Shown here piece after piece: positions 1 through 7,056 of a stretch of DNA of 7,836 nt. Position numbers and translations under genes: made by a program. The DNA is from an uncultured Elusimicrobium sp. Its GTDB lineage: Bacteria > Elusimicrobiota > Elusimicrobia > Elusimicrobiales > Elusimicrobiaceae. The DNA lies in the NCBI GenBank assembly GCA_902767385.1, contig CACXHA010000049.1, forward strand, positions 1 to 7,836. Direction: 5' to 3'. Within the stretch, counting starts at the first letter, position 1; every line of letters starts with the position of its first letter. The notes beneath the pieces are model-generated. The model was not told the DNA's origin. It saw only the letters and a list, made by a program, of their open reading frames with translations, and searched no databases.

Positions 1-1
1 A

Positions 2-1399
2 AGAGCCAAAAGAATGTTGTGCAACACCTATTTCTTGGTGTTTGCAATCATGGCCACCGTGGCCGTGTTAACGTGGGTTTTACCCACCGGACAGTATGAC
101 CGTATCGAAGAGGCCGGGCGCACCATGGCGGTAGCCGGTTCCTTCCACCCCGTGTCGAGTGCGCCGCAAGGCATTGGCGATATCCTCGCCGCTCCCGTCA
201 AAGGGTTCACACAATGTGCGGAAATTATCGCATTTATTTTAGTGGTCGGCGCGTTATTTACCATTATTGAGCGCACCGGGGCTGTGCATACAGTCATTAA
301 AAAAATAAGTGCTTTCTTTTCCACCCACCCCAAATGGACCAAACTGTTTATCCCCGTATGTATTTTTTTGTTCTCAATTTGCGGGGCCATGTTTGGCATG
401 GAAGAAGAAACTTTAATCTTTATTCCTATTTTTATTCCGCTGGCACTTTCGCTAGGGTATGACACCGTAATCGGCATGAGCTTGCCGTTTATCGGTGCAT
501 TTACCGGGTTTTCAGCCGCATTTGTAAACCCGTTTACCGTGGGAATTGCGCAAAGCATTGCACAACTGCCCATGTATTCCGGTTGGGAATATCGCTTGGT
601 GGTGTGGTTTGTATTTACCTCGGTCGTGGCCGGATTTTTCAGCTGGTACGGCGAGCGCGTACGCAAAAACCCGACCAAAAGCTTAACCTATAAAATGGAC
701 CTAGACAAACGGGCAGAACTACAAATTATCAACGACGTAACCCCGGATGAAAACTTTAAACTTACCCGGGCACATAAGTTGGTTATTTTGTCGTTTATCG
801 TAGGTATGGTAGCCCTGTTTTATGGGGTAATCCGCTACCAATGGTATATGATTGAAATTGCCGCGGTGTTTGTAGGGGTATCTATTGCCAGTGCGTACTT
901 TGGCGGCCTTACCGTGGACGAAACGAGCGACGCCTTTATTGACGGGGCTAAGTCCATGGTCAGCGTATGTATTTTGATGGCCTTGGCGCGTTCTATCGTG
1001 GTCATTGCTACCGACGGACACATCTTAGACACATTCTTAAACGCCATGAGCCAGGTTGTGGGGCACTTACACCCGATTGTGGCCTCGTGGGCGATGTTCC
1101 TTACGCAAACGTTACTTAACTTCTTTGTGCCTTCAGGATCCGGGCAAGCGGTGCTTACTATGCCTATTATGATTCCGCTAGGGGACCTGGTACACGTTTC
1201 ACGCCAGACGGTCATTTTGGCCTTCCAATTCGGCGACGGGTGGGGTAACCCCATTTTGCCTACCGCCCCGGTTACCATGGGGGCGTTGGCCCTAGCGGGA
1301 ATTTCTTACCCGATGTGGCTGAAGTGGTTTATTAAGTTGGAAGTGATTTTGGTCGGTCTGTCGCTTTTGTTACTGATACCGGCTTATTATTTGTGGTAA
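2..1399 (+). CDS. YfcC/DcuC-family membrane carrier (5' partial)
   Basis: Integral membrane carrier of the YfcC branch of the DcuC superfamily (C4-dicarboxylate anaerobic carrier fold); the real substrate of this branch is not settled and I do not assign one. Numbering from the ATG at 14, the protein has many hydrophobic segments. The first half carries the family block FGMEEETLIFIP (127-138), followed by GYD (148-150) and NPFTVGIAQ (172-180). The second half carries the matching block NFFVPSGSGQA (369-379), TMPIMIPL (382-389) and QFGDGWGNPILPT (405-417). These paired NPF and PSGSGQ re-entrant-loop motifs are typical. The frame is open from base 2 to the left edge, and the ATG at 14 has no Shine-Dalgarno and sits right at TM1, without the usual short basic N-terminus. 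The codons before it encode RAKR, so the true start is probably upstream. The gene ends just before a strong terminator. Confidence 0.88.
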   Translation, partial: RAKRMLCNTYFLVFAIMATVAVLTWVLPTGQYDRIEEAGRTMAVAGSFHPVSSAPQGIGDILAAPVKGFTQCAEIIAFILVVGALFTIIERTGAVHTVIKKISAFFSTHPKWTKLFIPVCIFLFSICGAMFGMEEETLIFIPIFIPLALSLGYDTVIGMSLPFIGAFTGFSAAFVNPFTVGIAQSIAQLPMYSGWEYRLVVWFVFTSVVAGFFSWYGERVRKNPTKSLTYKMDLDKRAELQIINDVTPDENFKLTRAHKLVILSFIVGMVALFYGVIRYQWYMIEIAAVFVGVSIASAYFGGLTVDETSDAFIDGAKSMVSVCILMALARSIVVIATDGHILDTFLNAMSQVVGHLHPIVASWAMFLTQTLLNFFVPSGSGQAVLTMPIMIPLGDLVHVSRQTVILAFQFGDGWGNPILPTAPVTMGALALAGISYPMWLKWFIKLEVILVGLSLLLLIPAYYLW

Positions 1400-1411
1400 T
1401 TCAAAAAATCC

Positions 1412-1437
1412 AAGGCCCCTTACGTAGGGGCCTTTTT
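1412..1437 (+). terminator. Intrinsic (rho-independent) terminator
   Basis: A perfect 9-bp stem, AAGGCCCCT (1412-1420) and AGGGGCCTT (1426-1434), closes a 5-base loop TACGT and runs into five Ts (1433-1437). It lies 12 bases after the stop of the YfcC-family carrier, so it ends that transcript. It is only 19 bases from the ATG of the next gene on the same strand. Confidence 0.92.
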
Positions 1438-1456
1438 ATGATAAAATAAATATAAG

Positions 1457-2878
1457 ATGTTACCCGAATTACAAACCCTTACTTATTTTGAGCCTCTAGA
1501 TTGGGCGGTGTTTGCCGGTGTGCTGATTGCCACTGCAGCAGCTGCGTTTTACGGCTCGTGGCGGCTAAAAAAACGCAAGGATAAACCGTCCGCACTAGAT
1601 TATCTGCTCATGGGACGGCAATTAACACTCCCCCTCTTTGTGGCTACGTTGGTGGCTACCTGGTACGGCGGCATTTTTGGGGTTAACGAAATTACGTTTA
1701 ATTACGGTATTTTTAATTTTATTACACAAGGTGCTTTTTGGTATATCGCGTACCTGATTTTTGCGTTTTTTGTAGCCGAACGGCTAGCCCGTTATTCTTC
1801 GTTCACGTTGCCCGATTTAACCCGCCAAATGTTTGGGCCTAAATCCGCTAAAGTATCTGCTATTTTGGTGCTTTGTTATATTGCACCCGTAGCGTATGTA
1901 CTCTCTCTAGGTCTCTTTTTACACATGGTGTTTGGGATGAGTGTACTTTCCGGCATGGTATGGGGCACCTTGTTTGTGTGTTTGTATAGCGCTTGGGGCG
2001 GATTTCGCTCCGTCGTATTTTCGGACATTGTGCAATTTTTTGTAATGTGTAGCGCGGTGGCGCTAGTGGTGGTATTTTCCGTACATAGTTTTGGAGGACT
2101 TAGCTTTTTAAAAGCCAATTTACCCGCCGGGCACTTTACCTTAACGGGCGGAAATTCGTGGCTAGCCACGCTAATTTGGGGATTTATTGCCCTTTCCACA
2201 CTCATTGACCCCAGCTTTTACCAACGCTGCTTTGCGGCCAAGTCCCCCCGTGTGGTAAAAAAGGGAATTTTGATTTCTACCGTTATTTGGTTCTTGTTTG
2301 ATTTTTGCACGACAACCGGTTCCCTCTATGCACGCGCCCTTTTGCCCCAGGCCGAACCCGGGCAAGCCTATTTTTTCTACGCCATTCAATTACTGCCCGT
2401 CGGGCTAAGAGGATTTTTTGTGGCGGGCATTTTATCTATTATTTTGTCCACCTTAAACTCTTTCTTATTTATTGCTTCCAACACATTAAGCTTTGACTTA
2501 CTGCGGACTCGGTTTAAAAACATCGTCGTATCCAACCGGATTTCCATTTTTGTGGTAGGTGCGTTTTCTATTTTACTGGCTCAATTATTTAACGAAAGCT
2601 TTAAGGAAATTTGGCTGGTGTTAGGGTCCTACTTTTCGGCCTGTTTACTTTGTCCGCTACTTTTAGGGTACCTTTCCCCCAACCGGATTAGCGACCGTTT
2701 GTTCGTAAATTCGGTGCTCATCAGCGCGTCCGCCATGACGATATGGTACATTATCCCGAAAAATGATTTTATGGCAATTGTAGACCCCTTTTACATTGGG
2801 GTACTGATTAGTTTAATTATCTTACTTTTATTTAGGAAACCTAAACATGCAAACTTATCGGGCATTATTGATTGGTAA
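1457..2878 (+). CDS. SSS-family sodium:solute symporter
   Basis: Sodium:solute symporter (SSS/SLC5 family, LeuT-like fold), 473 residues, a usual length, located in the inner membrane. Family hallmarks visible are DYLLMGRQL (48-56) after the first membrane segment, ATWYGGIFG (67-75), AWGGFRSVVFSDIVQ (179-193), QRCFAAK (256-262) and GLRGFFVAGILSIILSTLNS (316-335). In this family the STLNS stretch contributes Ser/Thr ligands to the Na2 sodium site. An in-frame stop at 1442-1444 rules out a longer protein, and ATG 1457 leaves TM1 intact. No Shine-Dalgarno is present before this ATG. The 3' end overlaps thiN by 32 bases, which suggests a substrate linked to thiamine (inference). Related SSS carriers transport proline, pantothenate, sugars or urea, so the substrate cannot be fixed from sequence alone. 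Confidence 0.92.
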   Translation: MLPELQTLTYFEPLDWAVFAGVLIATAAAAFYGSWRLKKRKDKPSALDYLLMGRQLTLPLFVATLVATWYGGIFGVNEITFNYGIFNFITQGAFWYIAYLIFAFFVAERLARYSSFTLPDLTRQMFGPKSAKVSAILVLCYIAPVAYVLSLGLFLHMVFGMSVLSGMVWGTLFVCLYSAWGGFRSVVFSDIVQFFVMCSAVALVVVFSVHSFGGLSFLKANLPAGHFTLTGGNSWLATLIWGFIALSTLIDPSFYQRCFAAKSPRVVKKGILISTVIWFLFDFCTTTGSLYARALLPQAEPGQAYFFYAIQLLPVGLRGFFVAGILSIILSTLNSFLFIASNTLSFDLLRTRFKNIVVSNRISIFVVGAFSILLAQLFNESFKEIWLVLGSYFSACLLCPLLLGYLSPNRISDRLFVNSVLISASAMTIWYIIPKNDFMAIVDPFYIGVLISLIILLLFRKPKHANLSGIIDW

Positions 2879-3470
2879 CGGGGAAACCGTTTCCGCGCGT
2901 TTATTAAAACAGTTGGCAGCACAGGCTGACTATGTATTAACCGCTGACGGCGGGGCAGACCATGCCTTGGCTTGCGGCGTAATACCGGACGGCGTAATCG
3001 GCGATTTGGATTCGGTTTCTGCCGCTGCTAAAAGAAAATTGGCAGACCGCATTTTACATGTACCTTCGCAAGAAAATACCGATTTGGAAAAAGCGTTATT
3101 GTGGCTTACCAAGCATCATTTTACGCACGTAACGCTGATAGGTTTTGTAGGAGACCGGTGGGATTTTTCCGTCGGAAACCTACTGGCCCTAGCCCGCTTT
3201 ACGCGCAAATTGAAAATTTGCCTGGCCGGTGAGAAATGGCGCATCTTCCCGCTGGTACGCGGTACTAAACTGACGTGCAAAAAAAATAAGCGCGTAAGTA
3301 TTATCCCTCTAAAAACATGTACCGGGGTTACTCTTTCGGGGTTAAAATATCCCCTTAAAAATGAAAAACTGTTACCGGGTACTACACGTACATTAAGCAA
3401 CCTAACCTTACAAACACATTTTGAAATAACGTTCACGCACGGCTGCTTACTAGTATATCAGGAAGTATAA
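2847..3470 (+). CDS. thiN: Thiamine pyrophosphokinase
   Basis: Transfers pyrophosphate from ATP to thiamine to give thiamine diphosphate in the cytoplasm; a salvage enzyme for imported thiamine. The protein has 207 residues, normal for bacterial ThiN. N-terminal catalytic domain: ADGGA (33-37), GDLDS (52-56), ENTDLEKAL (76-84), and GDRWDFSVGNL (102-112), which corresponds to the GGRxDHxxxN motif with Phe in place of the common His. The C-terminal beta-domain that completes the thiamine site shows IIPL, then GVTLSGLKYPL and a terminal LSN, as in the family. The start ATG lies inside the symporter gene, with AGGA at 2834-2837, nine bases upstream; the 32-base overlap implies translational coupling. 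The stop codon directly abuts the stop of the convergent TPR gene. Confidence 0.94.
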   Translation: MQTYRALLIGNGETVSARLLKQLAAQADYVLTADGGADHALACGVIPDGVIGDLDSVSAAAKRKLADRILHVPSQENTDLEKALLWLTKHHFTHVTLIGFVGDRWDFSVGNLLALARFTRKLKICLAGEKWRIFPLVRGTKLTCKKNKRVSIIPLKTCTGVTLSGLKYPLKNEKLLPGTTRTLSNLTLQTHFEITFTHGCLLVYQEV

Positions 3471-5021
3471 TTATTTAATGTTGGATAACTTTTTGGTACA
3501 GGCTTTTAAGTCGCCGTCCGGACCACAGGCCACTAAAAGGTAATGTTGATAGGCTTTTTTGTCCCCCAACGCCTCGTAAATTAACACAGCGTGGTAGGCC
3601 ATTTCGGGGTTGGCTTTCAAAACCTCAGCGGGGATAGAGCTGATTAAATCGGCCGCTTGTTTATATTTACCCTGCTTATAAAATACCCATGCTTGCGTAT
3701 CTATAAAAGATAGCTCTTGCGGATTTACCGTCAACGCACGCGTCACATATTGTTCCGCTTCGTTGAGGCGCGTATTTCGCAAAGCTAAAGAATAAGCATA
3801 CAAGTTAAGTGCAGCGGCATTTTGCGGGTTTTGTTCTAGTAAAATACCCAGTTGCGTTTCCATTTCCTTATATTTTTTTTGTCCTTCTAAAGCAAAAGCA
3901 TACTGTAACCGGACTTCTTGGTTATCGGGCAGTTTTTCCGTCAAAGGGGCTAATATCCGTGCGGACTTGGCATATTTCCTCTCTTCGTAAAGTGCAACCG
4001 CATACAAATAGCAAACTTCGGCATTATCCGGAAATTGTTCATACGCTTTGGAAATAGTACGCAAACTTTCTTTGGGTTGGTTTAACTTGCGTTGCAAGTA
4101 ACTTACTTGTATTTGTTTAGTAGCAGAAGAAGAATAATCTTGCGTATCCTTGATATAAGAAACTGCGCGCGCATAATCCCCTTGTTGTTCTGCCAGGACC
4201 GATAAGAAATAACCGGCAATAATGTTACCGTTATCCAGCTCTTTGGCTTTTAAAAAATAGTGCTGAGCCCGCGGCAAATCTTGCACCAATACAAATACAG
4301 ACCCCATTTGAGCAAACATAGGGGCGGTAGCATACCCCATTTTTTCCAGTTCTTCCAGTTCATGAAGCATTAAAAAATATTGATTTGTTTTTTCATAAAC
4401 CGCCACGCGCCCCATGCGCAGTTGCGGATCTTGCCCATCTAACTTAATGGCCTGGTTAAATGCCTCCAAAGCGGCTGGGTAATTGGCATGATACAAATAC
4501 ATACGCCCGATTTCCCCATAAATTGCCGGAGCAATTTGAGGATAAGAACGACCCAACTCTTTTAATTCTTCAGCGGCTTTTTGCGGATCTGCCGACGATA
4601 AAATAGTAATATACTGATACAAAATGGTTTCATCCTCCGGCTCTAAGGCAAGTGCTTTTTCATAGGATTGCAACGCTTGTGAGGTATTATTTTTGTACCA
4701 TTGATAGGCCCCGTAAGTTGCCCAAGCCTGCGCATCGGAAGTTTCGTCATCAATAAAATCAATATACGGGTCTGCTTGTTGAGGTTGATTAGCTGCCAAT
4801 GCTTCCGACACCAGTTGTTGTTTGAGATAAGCTGACGAAGGATCTTGTTTTAATGCTTTTTGCAAAAGCTCAAAACGATTCGGGGCCGCCTTACGTTGGG
4901 CATAGGCTGCTTCTAAAAAAGTATTAAATAACTCAGCTTCTTGGCGAGCAGACGGGCCCAGTGTTAAGGCATTTAATGAAAGAGTTAAACACCCAAAACA
5001 AAACCCCAATAAATATTTCAT
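3471..5021 (-). CDS. Secreted TPR-repeat protein
   Basis: A 516-residue protein with a probable Sec signal peptide: MK, a hydrophobic stretch YLLGFCFGCLTLSL, then a possible cleavage near LNA (residues 16-18). There is no good lipobox, so a soluble or loosely attached periplasmic protein is likelier than a lipoprotein. From about residue 90 on it is built of degenerate tetratricopeptide repeats; clear units include NTSQALQSYEKALALEP, ANYPAALEAFNQAIKLD and LNEAEQYVTRALTVNP. The last repeats resemble the LNEAxxYVxxAL...DTQAWVFYKQGKY pattern common in large bacterial TPR proteins. The C-terminus holds two cysteines (499 and 508) that could form a disulfide. TPRs act as protein-binding scaffolds; the partner is unknown. 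The start codon overlaps the rimI stop (ATGA), with GAGG at 5030-5033 eight bases before the ATG. It is the last gene of the operon. Confidence 0.88.
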   Translation of the reverse strand: MKYLLGFCFGCLTLSLNALTLGPSARQEAELFNTFLEAAYAQRKAAPNRFELLQKALKQDPSSAYLKQQLVSEALAANQPQQADPYIDFIDDETSDAQAWATYGAYQWYKNNTSQALQSYEKALALEPEDETILYQYITILSSADPQKAAEELKELGRSYPQIAPAIYGEIGRMYLYHANYPAALEAFNQAIKLDGQDPQLRMGRVAVYEKTNQYFLMLHELEELEKMGYATAPMFAQMGSVFVLVQDLPRAQHYFLKAKELDNGNIIAGYFLSVLAEQQGDYARAVSYIKDTQDYSSSATKQIQVSYLQRKLNQPKESLRTISKAYEQFPDNAEVCYLYAVALYEERKYAKSARILAPLTEKLPDNQEVRLQYAFALEGQKKYKEMETQLGILLEQNPQNAAALNLYAYSLALRNTRLNEAEQYVTRALTVNPQELSFIDTQAWVFYKQGKYKQAADLISSIPAEVLKANPEMAYHAVLIYEALGDKKAYQHYLLVACGPDGDLKACTKKLSNIK

Positions 5022-5449
5022 AAATTTTTCCTCATAATAAGCCCATCCGAGCCATCCTTATAAAATGCTTTACGCACGCCTACAACCCCAAACCCGGCTT
5101 GTCTGTAAAGTGCTTGCGCAGGCAAATTGGCAGAGCTAACTTCTAAGGTAATTTCTTCCGCCCCGCTTTTTTTTAGTTCATTGATTGCGTGAGACAACAA
5201 CAAACGCCCTTTTCCTTGCCGACGTTGGTCCGCCGATACCGCTAAATTTAAAAGTTCATACTGACCCGCCGCTCCGCGCAAAGCAATAAATCCTATGACA
5301 CGATCTTCTTGCGCGCACCAAATACGAGCCGCGGGTTGTGCCAATTCCGTCTGCCATTGTTCTGCCGTCCAATGTGCACTAAACGAGCAGGAGGCATCTA
5401 ACTGGGCCAGTAAACCCGATTGCGACGACGTAGCCGATAAAATTATCAT
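5018..5449 (-). CDS. rimI: Ribosomal protein S18-alanine N-acetyltransferase, GNAT family
   Basis: GNAT acetyltransferase of 143 residues, the normal RimI length; in enterobacteria RimI acetylates the N-terminal Ala of ribosomal protein S18 using acetyl-CoA. The acetyl-CoA pyrophosphate loop QRRQGKG is at 75-81, preceded by the NLAVSADQ strand and turn. The RimI-type C-terminal block follows: LEVSSAN (102-108), ALYRQAGF (113-120), GVRKAFYKDGSDGLIM (124-139). Glu103 and Tyr115 coincide with the catalytic Glu and Tyr described for Salmonella RimI. The start overlaps the tsaB stop by four bases (ATGA) with only a weak GGTGA upstream, so it is probably translated by coupling. Sitting directly after tsaB is the classic arrangement. 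Related RimI proteins may acetylate other N-termini, so the exact substrate here is inferred. Confidence 0.92.
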   Translation of the reverse strand: MIILSATSSQSGLLAQLDASCSFSAHWTAEQWQTELAQPAARIWCAQEDRVIGFIALRGAAGQYELLNLAVSADQRRQGKGRLLLSHAINELKKSGAEEITLEVSSANLPAQALYRQAGFGVVGVRKAFYKDGSDGLIMRKNL

Positions 5450-6135
5450 TTGGGTTTCACCAACTCAAAGCGGGCCGGTTTTAAATAAAGGGGGTCCAGT
5501 GCTTTTTCCTTCCAGCACGCGTCTTGAGAAAGCCGAACCAAGGTTTTGGCTTGCACGCGGCATTGAGGATAAGGCGCTAACATAAATGACGGGCCCAGCA
5601 ATTTATCAAGCGAAGCAAACTCTTTATCGGTTCCGGCTACAAACAACGGTACCGGGTTGTTTGCCAATTGAGTCAGTAATTCTTCACGGTTAAGCCACTG
5701 GGGCACAGATTTTTGGGTATCAAAAATTTGTAAAAAATATTCTTCCCGAAATGCATGTAAAACAATAGCAACCGCACCTGTAGGGTATTGTTTTTTCCAG
5801 TTTTGATACGTTTTACCAGCTAGTACTTGAGCATATAGTACTTCAAAAAGGGTAGCCCCGTATACTTCGGTTTTATTAAGCATTTGCATCATGGAACCAA
5901 ATGTTAGCGCAATACGGATACCGGTAAAACGCCCCGGACCACGAATAATAAAAAGACGAGATATATCGCTCATCTTGACCCCAGCCTTATGTAACAACGT
6001 TTGCAACACCGGAAATAAAAGCCGTTCCTGTTTAATGCCTTTGCGACGAGAAACGTAAAGTTTTTCTCCCTTTTCCAACGCCAACAACAAAGGAGAGGCG
6101 GACGTGTCCATTACAAGTGTGCAGCCGCTTGGCAT
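5446..6135 (-). CDS. tsaB: tRNA t6A biosynthesis protein TsaB (YeaZ)
   Basis: Non-catalytic ASKHA-fold partner of TsaD in threonylcarbamoyl-adenosine (t6A) synthesis at position 37 of ANN-decoding tRNAs; TsaB binds TsaD and, with TsaE, forms the TsaBDE complex. The protein has 229 residues, a usual length. Visible motifs are TLVMDTSASP (6-15), the first strand and turn of the ASKHA fold; GPGRFTGIRIA (66-76), the signature loop (canonical GPGSFTGLRIG); and DPLYLKPARFE near the C-terminus, matching the family PlYlR ending. The ATG at 6135 is chosen over the internal ATG at 6111 because it has a strong GGAGGG upstream and keeps strand beta-1 whole. It overlaps the end of tsaE by 25 bases, and its stop overlaps the rimI start. 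Confidence 0.94.
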   Translation of the reverse strand: MPSGCTLVMDTSASPLLLALEKGEKLYVSRRKGIKQERLLFPVLQTLLHKAGVKMSDISRLFIIRGPGRFTGIRIALTFGSMMQMLNKTEVYGATLFEVLYAQVLAGKTYQNWKKQYPTGAVAIVLHAFREEYFLQIFDTQKSVPQWLNREELLTQLANNPVPLFVAGTDKEFASLDKLLGPSFMLAPYPQCRVQAKTLVRLSQDACWKEKALDPLYLKPARFELVKPK

Positions 6136-6593
6136 AATCCCTCCAAAAGAGCCGCAGAAATGCGCCCATGGGACGTAAGCTCAATTGTGCGCGTATCTGC
6201 TTGTTCCAACACAAAATTCATTTCTAACCGATCCGCAGGCAACATATGCGCAATCGGATCCGGCCACTCAGCTAAAATAATAGCCTGCTCATCTTCTAAC
6301 ATTTCTTCAAAACCCAAATTAAATACTTCTGTTTCTTCCAGGCGGAATAAATCAATATGAAACATCCGTATTTGTTTATTTTGATAGCGTTTCATTAAAC
6401 TAAAACTAGCGCTGGTGGGAGAGCTTTTAAGCCCCAGACTGGCCGCCACCCCTTTCACAAAAACGGTTTTCCCGGCGCCGATAGGCCCCCGCAAGAACAC
6501 AATTTCTCCCCCTCGTAGTAAGCGCGCGAATTGAGCCGCCAATGTTAATGTCTGCTCTCGACTTGTTGTTTTAAGTTGAACGCGCTGTTCCAT
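6111..6593 (-). CDS. tsaE: tRNA t6A biosynthesis ATPase TsaE (YjeE)
   Basis: Small P-loop ATPase that drives the TsaB-TsaD complex through its t6A cycle. With the ATG at 6593 it has 160 residues, a normal length. Walker A GPIGAGKT is at 36-43, followed by FVKGVAASLG. The block HIDLFRLEE (79-87) carries the conserved Asp and Arg, and LAEWPDPI (108-115) holds the family EWP element. The usual SPTF motif reads SASF here (61-64), a modest deviation. A GTG at 6623 would add ten residues (Cys- and Lys-rich, unlike the family) and lies inside the upstream gene without a Shine-Dalgarno; ATG 6593 follows the upstream stop by one base with GGTG nearby, so I prefer it. The 3' end overlaps tsaB by 25 bases. 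Confidence 0.92.
   Translation of the reverse strand: MEQRVQLKTTSREQTLTLAAQFARLLRGGEIVFLRGPIGAGKTVFVKGVAASLGLKSSPTSASFSLMKRYQNKQIRMFHIDLFRLEETEVFNLGFEEMLEDEQAIILAEWPDPIAHMLPADRLEMNFVLEQADTRTIELTSHGRISAALLEGLCQAAAHL
6139..6144 (-). promoter_or_regulatory. Shine-Dalgarno fixing the tsaB start
   Basis: GGAGGG, read on the minus strand, lies three bases before the ATG at 6135, inside the 3' end of tsaE. It decides the longer tsaB start. The later ATG at 6111, which overlaps the tsaE stop as TAATG, has no such site. Confidence 0.75.
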
Positions 6594-6594
6594 A

Positions 6595-7056
6595 TTAACG
6601 CACCGTTTTGATGCACACTTCACGCCCGTCAGAAAGAATTTGCCGATCTTGATTAGAGGGATCTAACGTATCTTTCCCGTCTACCCGGAACAGGTATTTA
6701 TATTCTCCCCCGGTAAGAGCAACTGAAGTTTCAAAATATCCTTTTTTGTATGCAGTTAAAAAGAGTGGATCTTGGCCCCAACGGTTAAAGTCACCCTGTA
6801 GTTCCACTTTTTCGGCTCCCGGAGCCGTTATAAAAAACTTACGGTATTTTATTTCCGTATCATACTGCAAAGGGGCCACTTGACTGCGCGCAAGCATCCC
6901 CTCTTTATGAAGAGGATCTACCGCAGACGCGCCTTCTATTACTTGGGTAGTATAGGTATAAAAATCATCTGCCGTTGTACAAAACCACAGCAAAGCTCCT
7001 ATAAACAAGAGCAGAAATAGACCAAATAAACGTCCTGTATTTTTAGTTGTTTTCAT
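6595..7056 (-). CDS. Membrane-anchored glycogen-binding (CBM48/AMPK-type) domain protein
   Basis: A 153-residue protein with one N-terminal membrane segment (about 10-26, after the basic MKTTKNTGR) and a linker to about residue 70. A single C-terminal beta-sandwich domain follows, like the glycogen-binding domain of AMPK-beta and the N-terminal CBM48 of branching enzymes and isoamylases. Diagnostic stretches are VELQGDFNRWGQDP (84-97), then KKGYFETSVALTGGEYKYLFRVDG (104-127, split as KKGYFETS and GGEYKYLFRVDG) and DPSNQ (132-136). Trp93 and the YKYLF strand are typical carbohydrate-facing positions in AMPK-like domains. No catalytic domain is attached. With a positive N-terminus the domain should face the periplasm, though this is inferred. 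The ATG has GGAG eight bases upstream (7065-7068) and overlaps the radical SAM gene by 14 bases. Function is unknown: it may bind a glucan or only protein. Confidence 0.85.
   Translation of the reverse strand: MKTTKNTGRLFGLFLLLFIGALLWFCTTADDFYTYTTQVIEGASAVDPLHKEGMLARSQVAPLQYDTEIKYRKFFITAPGAEKVELQGDFNRWGQDPLFLTAYKKGYFETSVALTGGEYKYLFRVDGKDTLDPSNQDRQILSDGREVCIKTVR

Noticed and set aside
28..1278. Long antisense open frames opposite the YfcC-family gene
   Set aside because: They lie opposite a clear membrane carrier, show no recognisable domain, and their composition is what the complement of a transmembrane gene gives.
1400..1456. TPP riboswitch upstream of the symporter-thiN pair
   Set aside because: Only 57 bases are available, mostly terminator and AT-rich spacer, and no CUGAGA-type conserved core is seen.
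2305..2496. Small plus-strand frame inside the symporter gene
   Set aside because: Out of frame with strong family motifs of the symporter and lacking a ribosome site or recognisable protein.
3205..3221. Hairpin GCAAAT-TGAAA-ATTTGC inside thiN
   Set aside because: Six-base stem within a coding domain with no T-run; likely chance and not a terminator.
5028..5034. Lipoprotein signal on the TPR protein (Cys residues in CFGC near the N-terminus)
   Set aside because: The residues before the cysteines do not fit a lipobox (Leu-Ala/Ser-Gly/Ala-Cys), so a plain Sec signal peptide is preferred.
6594..6623. Longer TsaE from a GTG at 6623
   Set aside because: No ribosome site, ten Cys/Lys-rich residues unlike the family, and full overlap with the end of the upstream gene; ATG 6593 gives the normal TsaE N-terminus.
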